The position numbers were made by a program, and so were the translations under genes. From contig JARGPL010000040.1 of NCBI GenBank assembly GCA_029210175.1, positions 1 through 64,000 on the forward strand: 64,000 nt of DNA. Reading direction: 5' to 3'. Below the pieces are notes generated by a model. The model was not told where the DNA came from and made no database searches. It was given only the letters and a program-made list of their open reading frames with translations. Shown here in pieces: positions 1 to 8,210 of this stretch. Origin of the DNA: Minwuia sp. Its GTDB lineage: Bacteria > Pseudomonadota > Alphaproteobacteria > Minwuiales > Minwuiaceae. Numbering within the stretch: the stretch's first letter is position 1; every line of letters begins with the position of its first letter.

Positions 1-128
1 ACCTCAGAGCCGTCGGCGCACGCACTATCGACCAACTCTGGCGCGCCATCGGAGACATCACCCGCCTCTACACACCCGATGAATGCACAAACTTCTTCCA
101 GGCTGCAAACTATGTCCAAACAATTTAG
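1..128 (+). CDS. IS630-family transposase, C-terminal fragment
   Basis: The frame running from base 3 to the TAG at 126-128 translates to a tail containing RTIDQLWRAIG and YTPDECTNFFQAANY. This matches the conserved C-terminus of IS630-type DDE transposases, which typically read RT-LW-IG-I-LFTPDEC-NYF-AAGY. The catalytic DDE core lies upstream of the window, so it cannot be said whether the transposase is intact. The 5' end is cut by the window edge. Confidence 0.75.
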   Translation, partial: LRAVGARTIDQLWRAIGDITRLYTPDECTNFFQAANYVQTI

Positions 129-140
129 TCCGATGCTCTA
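1..140 (+). mobile_element. 3' end of an IS630-family insertion sequence
   Basis: The first bases encode the last 41 residues of an IS630-type transposase, followed by about 10 bases of non-coding end sequence. IS630 elements insert at TA, often inside CTAG, and a CTAG lies at 138-141, so the element probably ends near there. I could not define the terminal inverted repeat because the other end is outside the window. The next gene is a truncated L,D-transpeptidase on the opposite strand, consistent with insertion into it. Confidence 0.6.
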
Positions 141-148
141 GCCGGAGA

Positions 149-436
149 TCACATGGAACGTGCGGTCACCGCCCGCGCCCGACTGTCCGCCCTGTCCTTC
201 TCGAGCCAGAGCGGGCTGTAGTCCCGTTCAGCATAGAATGCGCGCACCTGCGGCCAGACCTGCGTCACCCTTGCGCCCCAACTGCGTTCAGGCCCTTTCT
301 CCAGCAATGCGGCCAGGGTCGGTACTGCGCGGACCTGACCCGTCGGGGCCAAGACGAAAAGCAACGCCAGCAGCGCAACCAGCATGGTCGACATTTGCGC
401 ATGTCGCGAGATCGGGAACCTGGTGGGGCTGGTCAT
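149..436 (-). pseudogene. Truncated L,D-transpeptidase (YcbB/YkuD type), N-terminus only
   Basis: The frame starts at ATG 436 with GGAG six bases upstream. It encodes a signal peptide (hydrophobic core MLVALLALLFVLAP, cleavage near VRA-VP) and the beginning of the scaffold domain of murein L,D-transpeptidases (YAERDYSPLWLEKD, then SRARAV). It stops after 95 residues, whereas the family usually exceeds 400, so the peptidoglycan-binding and YkuD catalytic domains are missing. The break lies a few bases from the IS630 end, so IS insertion is the likely cause. The product would be an exported non-catalytic fragment, if it is made at all. Confidence 0.65.
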
Positions 437-579
437 GACAGTCTCCGGTTCTATCGCTGGTCCTGCGGAGCCGCAGCAGCGATACGAATCACCCGGCAAT
501 GATCGCATATCCGCGAACCGTGCTGGGAAAGCCGGACCCTTGCGCCATCACAGGTCGGCGTGAACGCGCAGGTACAGGG

Positions 580-602
580 CTGCGTTCAAGCTGCGTTCAG
601 GC
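580..602. repeat. Two tandem 11-bp units (GCTGCGTTCA plus A/G)
   Basis: GCTGCGTTCA occurs at 580-589 and again at 591-600 in register with an 11-base period, and a partial third copy follows. The block spans the stop codon of the PhyH gene and lies upstream of the truncated L,D-transpeptidase gene. An 11-base direct repeat fits the binding mode of OmpR/PhoB-type regulators, but no matching regulator is in the window. It could equally be a chance duplication. Confidence 0.35.
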
Positions 603-1409
603 TGCGCGCCAGATCACCAGCCAGAGATCGCTGTCCAGCGGTCCACCTGCCGGAATGTCGGGGAATGGCGGCATGTGCTGCACGCCATCGTGCGGGTGGA
701 ACACGGCGTCATCCCCTGCCCAGCGGGTGACAAAGGCCCGACGGCGACGGTCGTTGCGGGTATTGCCCGGCGCATGATGGACCAGCATGGCGTGATGAAT
801 GCTGCAGTCACCGGGTTCCAGTTCGAACTGCACGATGTCATGCCTGTCCCGCTCCGCCTCGATGTCCGGCACCGGGGGCAGTTGCTCCGTGAACTTCGTC
901 TGACCGGAGAATGATTCCGGTTTCAGGCGCTGGCCCCAGCGGTGACTGCCCTTGATGTATTCGACCGCACCCGTGTCCGCCGTGACCGAATCCAGCGCCA
1001 GCCAGAGAGTGCAGACCTGATCGCCAAGCACCGGCCAGTAGGGCTGATCGTGATGCCAGGGCGTCTCCACCGGTGTTCCCGGTTCCTTGATCAGCCACTG
1101 ATCGAAGAAGATGTTGCCCTTTCGCGCGCCCATCACGCGGGCCGCGATCTCTGCGGCGTCGGATTCATGGACGAACTTCCGGCAAAGGCCATTGCGCAGC
1201 CAGGTGAAGGTATCGAAGAAGAACCGACCTTCCCTGTCGCGCATCTGCGCCACTTCCATCGTCAGGTCCGTCGGTTCCGCCGCCATGCACTGTTCCGCCG
1301 CTTCACGCAGCATCTCGACGACATCCATGTCGAACAGCCCGCGCAGGCAGACAATGCCGTCCCGGTCGTAGGTTTCGATTTCCGCGGCGGTAATGGCGCG
1401 TTTCAGCAT
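597..1409 (-). CDS. Phytanoyl-CoA dioxygenase (PhyH) family protein
   Basis: This 270-residue protein looks like a non-haem Fe(II)/2-oxoglutarate-dependent oxygenase of the PhyH family. The HxD pair of the metal site is in TPWHHDQPYW, and the distal His with the 2-oxoglutarate-binding region is in VHHAPGNTRND followed by an Arg-rich stretch. I chose ATG 1409 because AAAGGG lies nine bases upstream; more distal starts have no ribosome-binding site. It follows dgcA on the same strand after about 60 bases and may be co-transcribed. PhyH proteins hydroxylate very varied substrates, so the reaction cannot be specified. Confidence 0.8.
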   Translation of the reverse strand: MLKRAITAAEIETYDRDGIVCLRGLFDMDVVEMLREAAEQCMAAEPTDLTMEVAQMRDREGRFFFDTFTWLRNGLCRKFVHESDAAEIAARVMGARKGNIFFDQWLIKEPGTPVETPWHHDQPYWPVLGDQVCTLWLALDSVTADTGAVEYIKGSHRWGQRLKPESFSGQTKFTEQLPPVPDIEAERDRHDIVQFELEPGDCSIHHAMLVHHAPGNTRNDRRRRAFVTRWAGDDAVFHPHDGVQHMPPFPDIPAGGPLDSDLWLVIWRAA

Positions 1410-1469
1410 GACGGGCGACCCTTTCATCGACAGTTGACGAATGATGCTACAGGCCGCGCCGGGGTTCAA

Positions 1470-2453
1470 TCAGCCCCACAAGGCACCACCGGCCGGACTG
1501 ACGGTGGAACCGTCGTAGTCGAGGCCTGGAACGCGGTCCTGCTTCAGCATCAGCGGGCCATCGATATCCGTGAAATCCGCCCCCTGGGCGACCAGCAGGG
1601 CCGGGGCCATGGCCAGGCTGGTCGCCACCATGCAGCCAACCATGACCTGGAACCCCTGTTCGCGCGCCGCAGCCCGCAGGCGCAGGGCCTCCGTCAGGCC
1701 ACCGGTCTTGTCGAGCTTGATGTTCACGATGTCGTAGCGGCCTTTCAACCCCGGCAGGCTGTCGCTGGCATGGCAGCTTTCGTCGGCGCAGATCGGCACG
1801 GCACGGCTGACCGTGCCAAGGGCGGCATCATCCCCGGCGCGCAAAGGCTGTTCGATCATCTTGACGTCCAGGTCGGCGAAGGCTGCAAACAGTTCCGTCA
1901 GCTGATCGGGTTTCCAGCCCTCGTTGGCATCGACCACCAGCACTGAATCCGGCGCCGCCTTGCGGACAGCCCGGGCACGGGCAACGTCGCCTTCCGGGTT
2001 GCCGAGTTTCAGCTTGAGCAGCGGGCGGTGCGCTTCCCCTGCCGCCACCTCGGCCATCTTCTCCGGGTCATCAAGTGTCACCGTGAAGGCCGTCACCACA
2101 GGCCCGGGGGCCACCACGCCGGCAAGTTCGTGCACCGGTCGACCGGTCTGTTTCGCCTCCAGGTCCCACAGCGCGCAATCAACGGCATTGCGTGCCGCCC
2201 CTGCGGCCATCAGGTCCAGCAGGGCCTCCCGATCCGCGCCAGCCTCGATGGCTTTCTGTGCGTCCCTGATCTGCTGTTCGACTTTCTCGAAGGTTTCACC
2301 ATAGCGGCGATAGGGTACGCATTCCCCCCGCCCGGTCACGCCATCCTGCGTTACCTGAGCCACCAGCACTTCGGCCTTGGTCTTGGTGCCACGGGAAATG
2401 CGGAAGGTGCCACGGATCGGCCAGACTTCGCGCTGAAACGAGAGCTGCCTCAC
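1470..2453 (-). CDS. dgcA: N-acetyl-D-glutamate racemase / dipeptide epimerase-like enolase-superfamily enzyme
   Basis: The 327-residue protein is of the enolase superfamily, muconate-lactonizing/dipeptide epimerase branch. Visible landmarks are the KxK motif (K147, K149), metal ligands in VDANEGW (D175), MIEQPL (E201) and CADES (D224), and the opposing lysine in NIKLDKTGG (K246). The GTG start overlaps the dgcN stop as GTGA. By sequence alone it could be an L-Ala-D/L-Glu epimerase. The overlap with dgcN favours the DgcN-DgcA route, in which N-acetyl-D-Glu is racemised to N-acetyl-L-Glu. That assignment rests on gene context. Confidence 0.85.
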   Translation of the reverse strand: MRQLSFQREVWPIRGTFRISRGTKTKAEVLVAQVTQDGVTGRGECVPYRRYGETFEKVEQQIRDAQKAIEAGADREALLDLMAAGAARNAVDCALWDLEAKQTGRPVHELAGVVAPGPVVTAFTVTLDDPEKMAEVAAGEAHRPLLKLKLGNPEGDVARARAVRKAAPDSVLVVDANEGWKPDQLTELFAAFADLDVKMIEQPLRAGDDAALGTVSRAVPICADESCHASDSLPGLKGRYDIVNIKLDKTGGLTEALRLRAAAREQGFQVMVGCMVATSLAMAPALLVAQGADFTDIDGPLMLKQDRVPGLDYDGSTVSPAGGALWG

Positions 2454-3460
2454 GCCAGGGCATCCACCAGCGCGGCAACGCCGGTGCGAACAGGATCGAC
2501 GGCAGGCAGACCATGCTGATCTGAAAGCTGTTTCAGGCAATCGGTCGCCGCCGCATCCGTCAGGGCACTGGTGTTGACCGCAATACCGATGCAGCGGACA
2601 TCCGGATTGGTCAGTTTCGCCGCCTCCACATGCCAGCGAATGCAGTCATTGATTGGCGGAATCGGGTGTTCGACATTGCGCATCTTGCGCCGGGTAGGTT
2701 CGTGACACATGACCAGCGCATCGGGCTGCGACCCGTGGATCAGCCCCATCGTCACCCCGGCAAAGGACGGGTGAAACAGGGATCCCTGCCCCTCCATCAC
2801 GTCCCAGTGGTCGGGATCGTTGGGGGGGCCGAGCAATTCAGCCGCGCCGGAAATGAAGTCGGCCACGACAGCATCAACAGAGATACCCGAACCGGCGATG
2901 AAGATGCCGGTCTGGCCAGTGGCGCGGAAATCCGCCTTCCAGCCCCGCGCCTGCATTTCTGCGGCAATGGCCAGCGATGTGTACATCTTGCCAACCGAAC
3001 AATCGGTGCCAACGGTCAGCAGCCGCTTGCCGGGCCGTTTCGTGCCCTTGCCCGTCGGCAGATTGCCCGCAGGCGCGTGGCGCACATCGAACAGGCTGCG
3101 ACCGGTGCGTGCTGCTGCTGCTGCCACTTCAGGCTGGGTGGTGAGGCGCATGTGCAGGCCCGACGCGACGTCCATGCCCGCCTCCAGTGCCTCGACGATA
3201 GCGGCGGCCCAATGGTCGGGCAGAACCCCTCCCGGGTTGACGGCCCCGATCACCAGCGTCGCCGCGCCCGCCGCGCGCCCTTCCGCGATGGACATGTCCG
3301 CCAGCCCCAGGTCGGCCTTGCAGTTGGCAAAGCGTACCTGGCCGATGCAGTCAGCCTTGCGCCAATGCACAACACCTGTGGCGGTCTTGGCGGCGAGCTG
3401 GTCGTGCACATCCCCCAGGAACATCAGATAGGGGGCGCGAATGTCGATGTTGCCGGTCAT
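2450..3460 (-). CDS. dgcN: DUF1611-family N-acetyltransferase DgcN
   Basis: This 336-residue protein has the DUF1611 layout: an N-terminal Rossmann-like domain (IGAVNPGGVLPDHW) and a C-terminal P-loop-like domain with GTDCSVGKM, the glycine-rich turn RATGQTGIFI and VMEGQGSLFHP. DgcN is described as acetylating D-glutamate, after which DgcA racemises the product, so that D-Glu from peptidoglycan or the environment can enter central metabolism. The gene overlaps its upstream neighbour (ATGA) and dgcA (GTGA), a strong sign of coordinated translation. The function is inferred from family and pairing. Confidence 0.87.
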   Translation of the reverse strand: MTGNIDIRAPYLMFLGDVHDQLAAKTATGVVHWRKADCIGQVRFANCKADLGLADMSIAEGRAAGAATLVIGAVNPGGVLPDHWAAAIVEALEAGMDVASGLHMRLTTQPEVAAAAARTGRSLFDVRHAPAGNLPTGKGTKRPGKRLLTVGTDCSVGKMYTSLAIAAEMQARGWKADFRATGQTGIFIAGSGISVDAVVADFISGAAELLGPPNDPDHWDVMEGQGSLFHPSFAGVTMGLIHGSQPDALVMCHEPTRRKMRNVEHPIPPINDCIRWHVEAAKLTNPDVRCIGIAVNTSALTDAAATDCLKQLSDQHGLPAVDPVRTGVAALVDALA

Positions 3461-4059
3461 TGCTGCTGCTCCTGCTGGGCCTGGATCCGGGCGAGTTCCG
3501 TCTTGAGGCGGTCCATTTCGTCCGCCGCCAGCTGCATGAAATCATCTTCGGCCCAACGGCGGTAGTTGCCGAGCGTGTAGGCCAGCGCGTTCTCGTAGTA
3601 CATGAACGCATTCATGCGGTTGGCCAGATAGTTGTTGCGCGTGGACTTCACGGTCGCGGGCACGCCGACAACGATGGAATTCGCCGGCACGACCTGATTT
3701 TCCCGCACGAAGGCGTTCTGTCCGATGATGCAATTGTCGCCGACCACGGCGCCGTCCATGACGGTCGCGTTGATACCGACCAGCACATTGTCCCCCAGCT
3801 GGCAGCCATGGATGATCGCGTGGTGCGTGATCGAACAGTCCTGACCGATGATCGACGGGGTGTGTGACCCCACATGCAGCATGCAGAAATCCTGGATGTT
3901 GCTGCGCTTGCCGACAACGATTTCCCTGACCTCTGCCCGCATGGCGACAAACGCCCAGACGGACGCCTGCTCCTCGATCGTGACCTTGCCGAATATCCGC
4001 GCGGTTTCATCGATATATGCCGGATCGTTCAGGGTGACGTCAGGTCCAAATATCGCCAT
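3457..4059 (-). CDS. Gamma-carbonic-anhydrase-like left-handed beta-helix protein
   Basis: This 200-residue hexapeptide-repeat protein resembles the gamma carbonic anhydrase / YrdA family. Candidate zinc ligands are H62 (MLHVG), H79 and H84 (ITHHAIIHGC), with the family's usual spacing. A helical tail rich in Glu and Gln follows the beta-helix (about residues 160-200) and probably packs in the trimer. I set the start at ATG 4059 because GGGGGGAAG lies just upstream; longer versions would run into the mlaA-like gene. Its stop overlaps the dgcN start as ATGA. Many family members show little carbonic anhydrase activity, so it may be an acyl- or metabolite-binding relative. Confidence 0.8.
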   Translation of the reverse strand: MAIFGPDVTLNDPAYIDETARIFGKVTIEEQASVWAFVAMRAEVREIVVGKRSNIQDFCMLHVGSHTPSIIGQDCSITHHAIIHGCQLGDNVLVGINATVMDGAVVGDNCIIGQNAFVRENQVVPANSIVVGVPATVKSTRNNYLANRMNAFMYYENALAYTLGNYRRWAEDDFMQLAADEMDRLKTELARIQAQQEQQQ

Positions 4060-4102
4060 CTCGGTGTCTTCCCCCCAGAAGGATTGCCGGTTGCAGGCAG
4101 GA

Positions 4103-5347
4103 TCAGCGCGCAAACTCGGGTTCATGGAATTCGGGCCGTTGCAGGTCCGCGTCCAGCGGTGCGCCCTCGGACTGGCGCGATGTGCGACGTGACAGGGTAA
4201 TTGCCCGGCGCTGATAGTACAGTGCCCGCTGCCGTTCATAGTGATTGTCGCCGTTGCGGATTGCCTCCGTCGCCGGATAGGCAATCATGCGATCCGACAG
4301 TTCCTCCGCCGTTCCGTGGGCAATGCGTCCGGGCACCCTGGTGATCAGTGCAAAGGGGTCCGCCGCCTCCGCTGCCACATAGCCCACCGCATCACGCAGA
4401 TTGGATGGTCCGAGGATCGGCAGCACCAGATAGGGTCCGGCGGGCACACCAATGCGGTGCAGGGTCTGGCCGAAGTCCGCATGATGCGGTTCCCAGCCGA
4501 ACCACATGTCTGCGACGTCAAAGATGCCGCCAAGCCCCAGCGTGGTGTTCAGTGCAAAGCGCCCCACGGACAGGCTCGCCTTGGTCAATTCACCCTGCAG
4601 CAGATCATTCACGAAGATGATCGGTTCACTGTAATTGTGGACGGCGTTGGCGAACCCGGTCTGTACCGGATCCGGGGCGTGACCCAGTACCCAGGTGATG
4701 GGCCGCAGGATCGCGAGATCAACGGCCTGATTGAAGCCATAGAACAGCCAGTTGACGGGTTGCAGCGGGTCCCAGGGTTCCTCGACCGCCACAAGCGGCG
4801 GCAGCTCGGCGCTGCGGCGGCCCCGTTCCGCGCCAACGGAGGGCAAGGGCGCAATGGTTTCGACCGGTCTGGTCCGGAATCGATCAAGCGCAGGCTGGCT
4901 GTACCAGAATCCGACTTCATCGCTGCCTTGGGCAAATGTGTCCTGCGAAGCAGGTGCGACCGTACCGGCTGCGACCCTGATCTGCGATGCGAAGCCGGGG
5001 AAACTTCCACTGACCGCGCGGCTGATGGGGCCACGCGCCTCCGGCATGCGGTCGGACATGTAGCCCACGATCGCGGCCGCCTGAGCCGGGTTTCCCGCAG
5101 CGTTGATGACCGCAACCGAGGCCGCGTGTTCATTGCCCGGCTTCAGGTCAGACAGGCCCTGCGTCCGCAAGGCCTCCGCATTGCGTGCCCGCGCCTCGAC
5201 AATGCCCCGGTCCAGCCTTTCCTGCAGGGTCGGGGAAAGCGAGGATTGCGCCTCGACCCCATGCGTGCCGATCACCAGCGCGATGAACGCAAGCAGGACC
5301 ATGGCGCGGAAGCTGCGACAGCCCCTGGCGATACGGACCCTATTCAT
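4103..5347 (-). CDS. MlaA/VacJ-domain protein with long N-terminal extension and no lipobox
   Basis: This 414-residue exported protein carries an MlaA domain in its second half. The domain starts at EPWDPLQPVNWLFYGFNQ (about residue 190) and continues with NVAHN-like, VNDLLQG and DFGQTL segments. MlaA removes mislocalised phospholipid from the outer leaflet of the outer membrane. Canonical MlaA is a lipoprotein of about 250 residues. Here the signal peptide ends at VEA-QS with no cysteine, and roughly 150 extra residues precede the domain. ATG 5347 overlaps the stop of the Sel1 gene by eight bases; an upstream TTG is less likely. Confidence 0.78.
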   Translation of the reverse strand: MNRVRIARGCRSFRAMVLLAFIALVIGTHGVEAQSSLSPTLQERLDRGIVEARARNAEALRTQGLSDLKPGNEHAASVAVINAAGNPAQAAAIVGYMSDRMPEARGPISRAVSGSFPGFASQIRVAAGTVAPASQDTFAQGSDEVGFWYSQPALDRFRTRPVETIAPLPSVGAERGRRSAELPPLVAVEEPWDPLQPVNWLFYGFNQAVDLAILRPITWVLGHAPDPVQTGFANAVHNYSEPIIFVNDLLQGELTKASLSVGRFALNTTLGLGGIFDVADMWFGWEPHHADFGQTLHRIGVPAGPYLVLPILGPSNLRDAVGYVAAEAADPFALITRVPGRIAHGTAEELSDRMIAYPATEAIRNGDNHYERQRALYYQRRAITLSRRTSRQSEGAPLDADLQRPEFHEPEFAR

Positions 5348-6176
5348 GTGTGGTCGGGGCCGGGTTGAATGTGTCGGCAAACCGGACTGCCTCGGCCACT
5401 TCCATGATCCCCATCTCCTGCTTCAGTTCTTCGGCCATGGCCAGAGCATCAGGGTAATCCTGCCGCGCCGCAAGCAACGCAAACCCCAACGCCTTCACGG
5501 TGTCCACCGCAACGCCTTCTCCGGTGGCGAGCCGCCGGGCCAGATGGTCCTGCGCGCCCGCATGACCATGGCGCGCGGCCCGGTCGAACCATTCGACTGC
5601 CTGCACCGGATCTGCGGCCACGCCGAGGCCGTCCCGATAGGCCTTGCCCATGTTGTATTCGGCACGTGCATAGCCATCCTCCGCCGCACGGCGGATGTGC
5701 GCGATGGCACGCGTCGCATCCGCATCACCGCCAACACCATCAAGCATCATCTTGCCCAGTGTGTAACGGGCCCGGGACAGCCCGGCATCTGCCGCCTGTT
5801 CCAGTCGGGTGCGGGCTGCATCGATTCGGACAGGGTCATTCCCCGCCAGTTCCAGTTCCAGCAAGGCGAGATTGTGTGCGGCTATGGCCAGCCCCTGATC
5901 CGCCGCAGCCGTCCAGAGCGCTGTGGCGCGGGCTGGATCGGCGGCCACGCCATCCCCGGCATCATACAAGGCGCCCAGATTGAACTGGGCTTTCGGGTCG
6001 CCACCCTCGGCCAGGGATTCCCATATCTTCCGGGCGGTTTCGACATCGCCATCATGATAGGCACGCAGGCCGTCGGCAACGGTGTCCTCAGCCGATGCTG
6101 CAGTCTGCATCGCGCCGACGAACAGCGCGCACAGCAGTGCCGCCACAGCTGTCCGCAAGGCTTCCGACGTCCGCAT
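5340..6176 (-). CDS. Exported Sel1-repeat protein
   Basis: The 278-residue product has a signal peptide (AVAALLCALFVGAM, cleavage near ASA-ED). About five Sel1-like (SLR) helical repeats follow, recognisable by AQFNLGALYDAGDGV, ARYTLGKMMLDGV and AEYNMGKAYRDGLGV. SLR proteins are solenoids that mediate protein-protein contacts in the periplasm or at the envelope. GGAGG six bases before the second in-frame ATG (6176) supports that start over the ATG at 6182. It overlaps the MlaA-like gene, so the two may act together in envelope maintenance. That link is inferred from context only. Confidence 0.8.
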   Translation of the reverse strand: MRTSEALRTAVAALLCALFVGAMQTAASAEDTVADGLRAYHDGDVETARKIWESLAEGGDPKAQFNLGALYDAGDGVAADPARATALWTAAADQGLAIAAHNLALLELELAGNDPVRIDAARTRLEQAADAGLSRARYTLGKMMLDGVGGDADATRAIAHIRRAAEDGYARAEYNMGKAYRDGLGVAADPVQAVEWFDRAARHGHAGAQDHLARRLATGEGVAVDTVKALGFALLAARQDYPDALAMAEELKQEMGIMEVAEAVRFADTFNPAPTTHE

Positions 6177-6208
6177 CTGCATCCTCCATCATCTGACGGA
6201 GGAAACTG

Positions 6209-8041
6209 TCACAGACTGGATGCCGGACGCAACTCGTGAACGTTGCTGGCTCCCTTGCCAGGCTTCCGGTCCGGTTTCGCGGCGGCATCGGGGGATGCGG
6301 TGGCCCCTGCCCCCGATTTCTTCAGTCCCCAGGGGGAAGTCAGCAACCATTGCGTCAGGTCATCCGCAGGCAGCGGACGGGCCATGAAATAGCCCTGAGC
6401 GTAATCACAGCCGATCTCAACCAATGTACGCAGGGTCTGCTCATCCTCCACACCTTCCGCAACGACCGTCATGCCGAGATTGTGGCCCAGGTCGATCAGG
6501 GAGGAAACGATCACCCAGTCATCGGGGGACGTGGACATGCCAATGACAAAGGACTTGTCGACCTTCAGTTCCTCGACCGGCAGCCGACGGATGTACGACA
6601 GGCAGGTGTAGCCCGTGCCGAAGTCATCGATCGAGATGCCGATGCCCAGATTGTCCAACTGGTTCAGCGTTGCTGTCGCACGATCCACATCCAGGATGAT
6701 CGCACTTTCGGTGATTTCCAGCATCAGCTTCGCCGGATCCGTCGACCAGCGCCGCATCATGTCCTGAACCTGACCCGGGAACCGTGCGTCCTGCAGGGTC
6801 TTGGCCGACAGGTTGACCGCGACGGTCAGGTCAATGCCTTCCGCACGCCAGGCTGTCTGCTGGGCCAATGTGTGGTTCAGCACGTGCATGGTCAGCTTGT
6901 CGATCAGACCGGCATCCTCAGCCAGCGGGATGAACGCGTCCGGGAAAACCATGCCGCGTTCAGGGTGACGCCAGCGCACCAGCGCCTCGACACCGTGGAT
7001 CTGCTGCGTCCGCAGATTGATCTTTGGCTGGAATGTCATGAACAGCTGGCGGTCGCCATCTTCCAGCGCCAGCTTGAATTCTTCCACCAGCGGTCGGCCA
7101 TTGTCCTTGTCGTGGTGGCGTCCTGCCACATGCACGGCGAAGCGCTGATTGTCGCGCCGACCGTCACGCATGGCGTTCTCCGCCCTGACCAGCAGCGTCG
7201 TGCCCTTCGTACCGTGGGTCGGGTACAGGGCAATGCCCATGCGTACACCGATGCTGAAGGTGTGTTCGTTCAGATCGAAGGGCATGTCCAGCGCGGCGAT
7301 GATCTTGGCAGCGGCCCGTTCGGCCCCTTCCTGCGATGCACCCGTTGGCAGGATGACACCGAATTCATCATCGCCGAGACGTGCCAGAGTATCGGACCGG
7401 CGCAGGGCGGAACTGATCCGTTCGGCCACGGCACGCAGCAGATGATCACCCACCTGATGCCCCATCTCACCGTTGATCCGGTTGAAGCCATTGATGTTGC
7501 AGGTCAGGATCGCCAGCGGTGTCCGCTGCCGGTCACCCAGCGAAAGTGCCTGATCCAGCCGGTCGAAGAAGAGCGAACGGTTCGGCAGATCGGTCAGATT
7601 GTCGTGCAGTACATTGTGGACCCGCTGTGCCTCCGCCAGCGACAGCGCGCGCTCCGTGCGGGCGGATCGGCTGGCGTTCCAGATGGCGCGCACGACCCGG
7701 TCGATGCTGAGGTCCTTGGACGTGATGCAATCGGCAACATTGGACCGCAGCAAGTCGACCATCTCCGACGATGACAGGCCATCGGCTATGACGATGATCG
7801 GCAGGCTGATGCCCTTGTCCAGCATGCGGAACCGCAGGTTCTTCGCCGCCTCGGCATCGCGACCGACGTCCAGCAGGATGCAGTCGAACTGATCAACTTC
7901 GGCCGCCTGGACCGCTTCTTCGAGTGTCGCGACCCGATGGCCAACGACAGACGTGCCGCCAACGTTCAAACGCGGCGCGATCTCATCCAACCGACTCCGG
8001 CCGGATGTAACCGTCAGAACCTGAAAACGACCTTCGTGCAT
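6209..8041 (-). CDS. REC-like, degenerate GGDEF and intact EAL domain protein (c-di-GMP phosphodiesterase)
   Basis: The 610-residue soluble protein has three domains. Residues 1-125 are receiver-like (candidate phospho-acceptor D58 in ILLDVG). Residues 145-310 form a GGDEF domain whose signature is GDDEF (223-227) and whose first metal-site segment reads CNINGF rather than the usual D-D-F. The third domain is EAL (EALVRW from 352, then NLSAKTL, LEITES, DDFGTGY, KVDKSFV and EGVED). The EAL metal and base residues look intact, so phosphodiesterase activity is likely while cyclase activity is not. AGGGG sits seven bases before ATG 8041. It precedes the Sel1 gene by about 30 bases. Confidence 0.88.
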   Translation of the reverse strand: MHEGRFQVLTVTSGRSRLDEIAPRLNVGGTSVVGHRVATLEEAVQAAEVDQFDCILLDVGRDAEAAKNLRFRMLDKGISLPIIVIADGLSSSEMVDLLRSNVADCITSKDLSIDRVVRAIWNASRSARTERALSLAEAQRVHNVLHDNLTDLPNRSLFFDRLDQALSLGDRQRTPLAILTCNINGFNRINGEMGHQVGDHLLRAVAERISSALRRSDTLARLGDDEFGVILPTGASQEGAERAAAKIIAALDMPFDLNEHTFSIGVRMGIALYPTHGTKGTTLLVRAENAMRDGRRDNQRFAVHVAGRHHDKDNGRPLVEEFKLALEDGDRQLFMTFQPKINLRTQQIHGVEALVRWRHPERGMVFPDAFIPLAEDAGLIDKLTMHVLNHTLAQQTAWRAEGIDLTVAVNLSAKTLQDARFPGQVQDMMRRWSTDPAKLMLEITESAIILDVDRATATLNQLDNLGIGISIDDFGTGYTCLSYIRRLPVEELKVDKSFVIGMSTSPDDWVIVSSLIDLGHNLGMTVVAEGVEDEQTLRTLVEIGCDYAQGYFMARPLPADDLTQWLLTSPWGLKKSGAGATASPDAAAKPDRKPGKGASNVHELRPASSL

Positions 8042-8160
8042 ACTGCTGCCCCTGGGCAAAGAATCCCTGCACGGCCTTCTGCCATGTCCCGTTCCGGCGT
8101 CAGGTGACGGGCCGGATTGGAGACCACTGTTAATGGCCAGCGGTAAAGAACCCCTTAATC

Positions 8161-8175
8161 GGCGTCCCCGACGCC
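8161..8175 (-). terminator. Possible hairpin after the protease-like gene
   Basis: GGCGTC and GACGCC form a perfect six-base-pair stem with a three-base loop, 36 bases past the stop of the HtrA-like gene. No uridine tract follows directly on the minus strand, so intrinsic termination would be weak. It may separate that gene from the downstream GGDEF-EAL gene. Confidence 0.3.
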
Positions 8176-8210
8176 ACACCTGTGACCAGCAGAAGTCAGG
8201 GGTCGCATGT

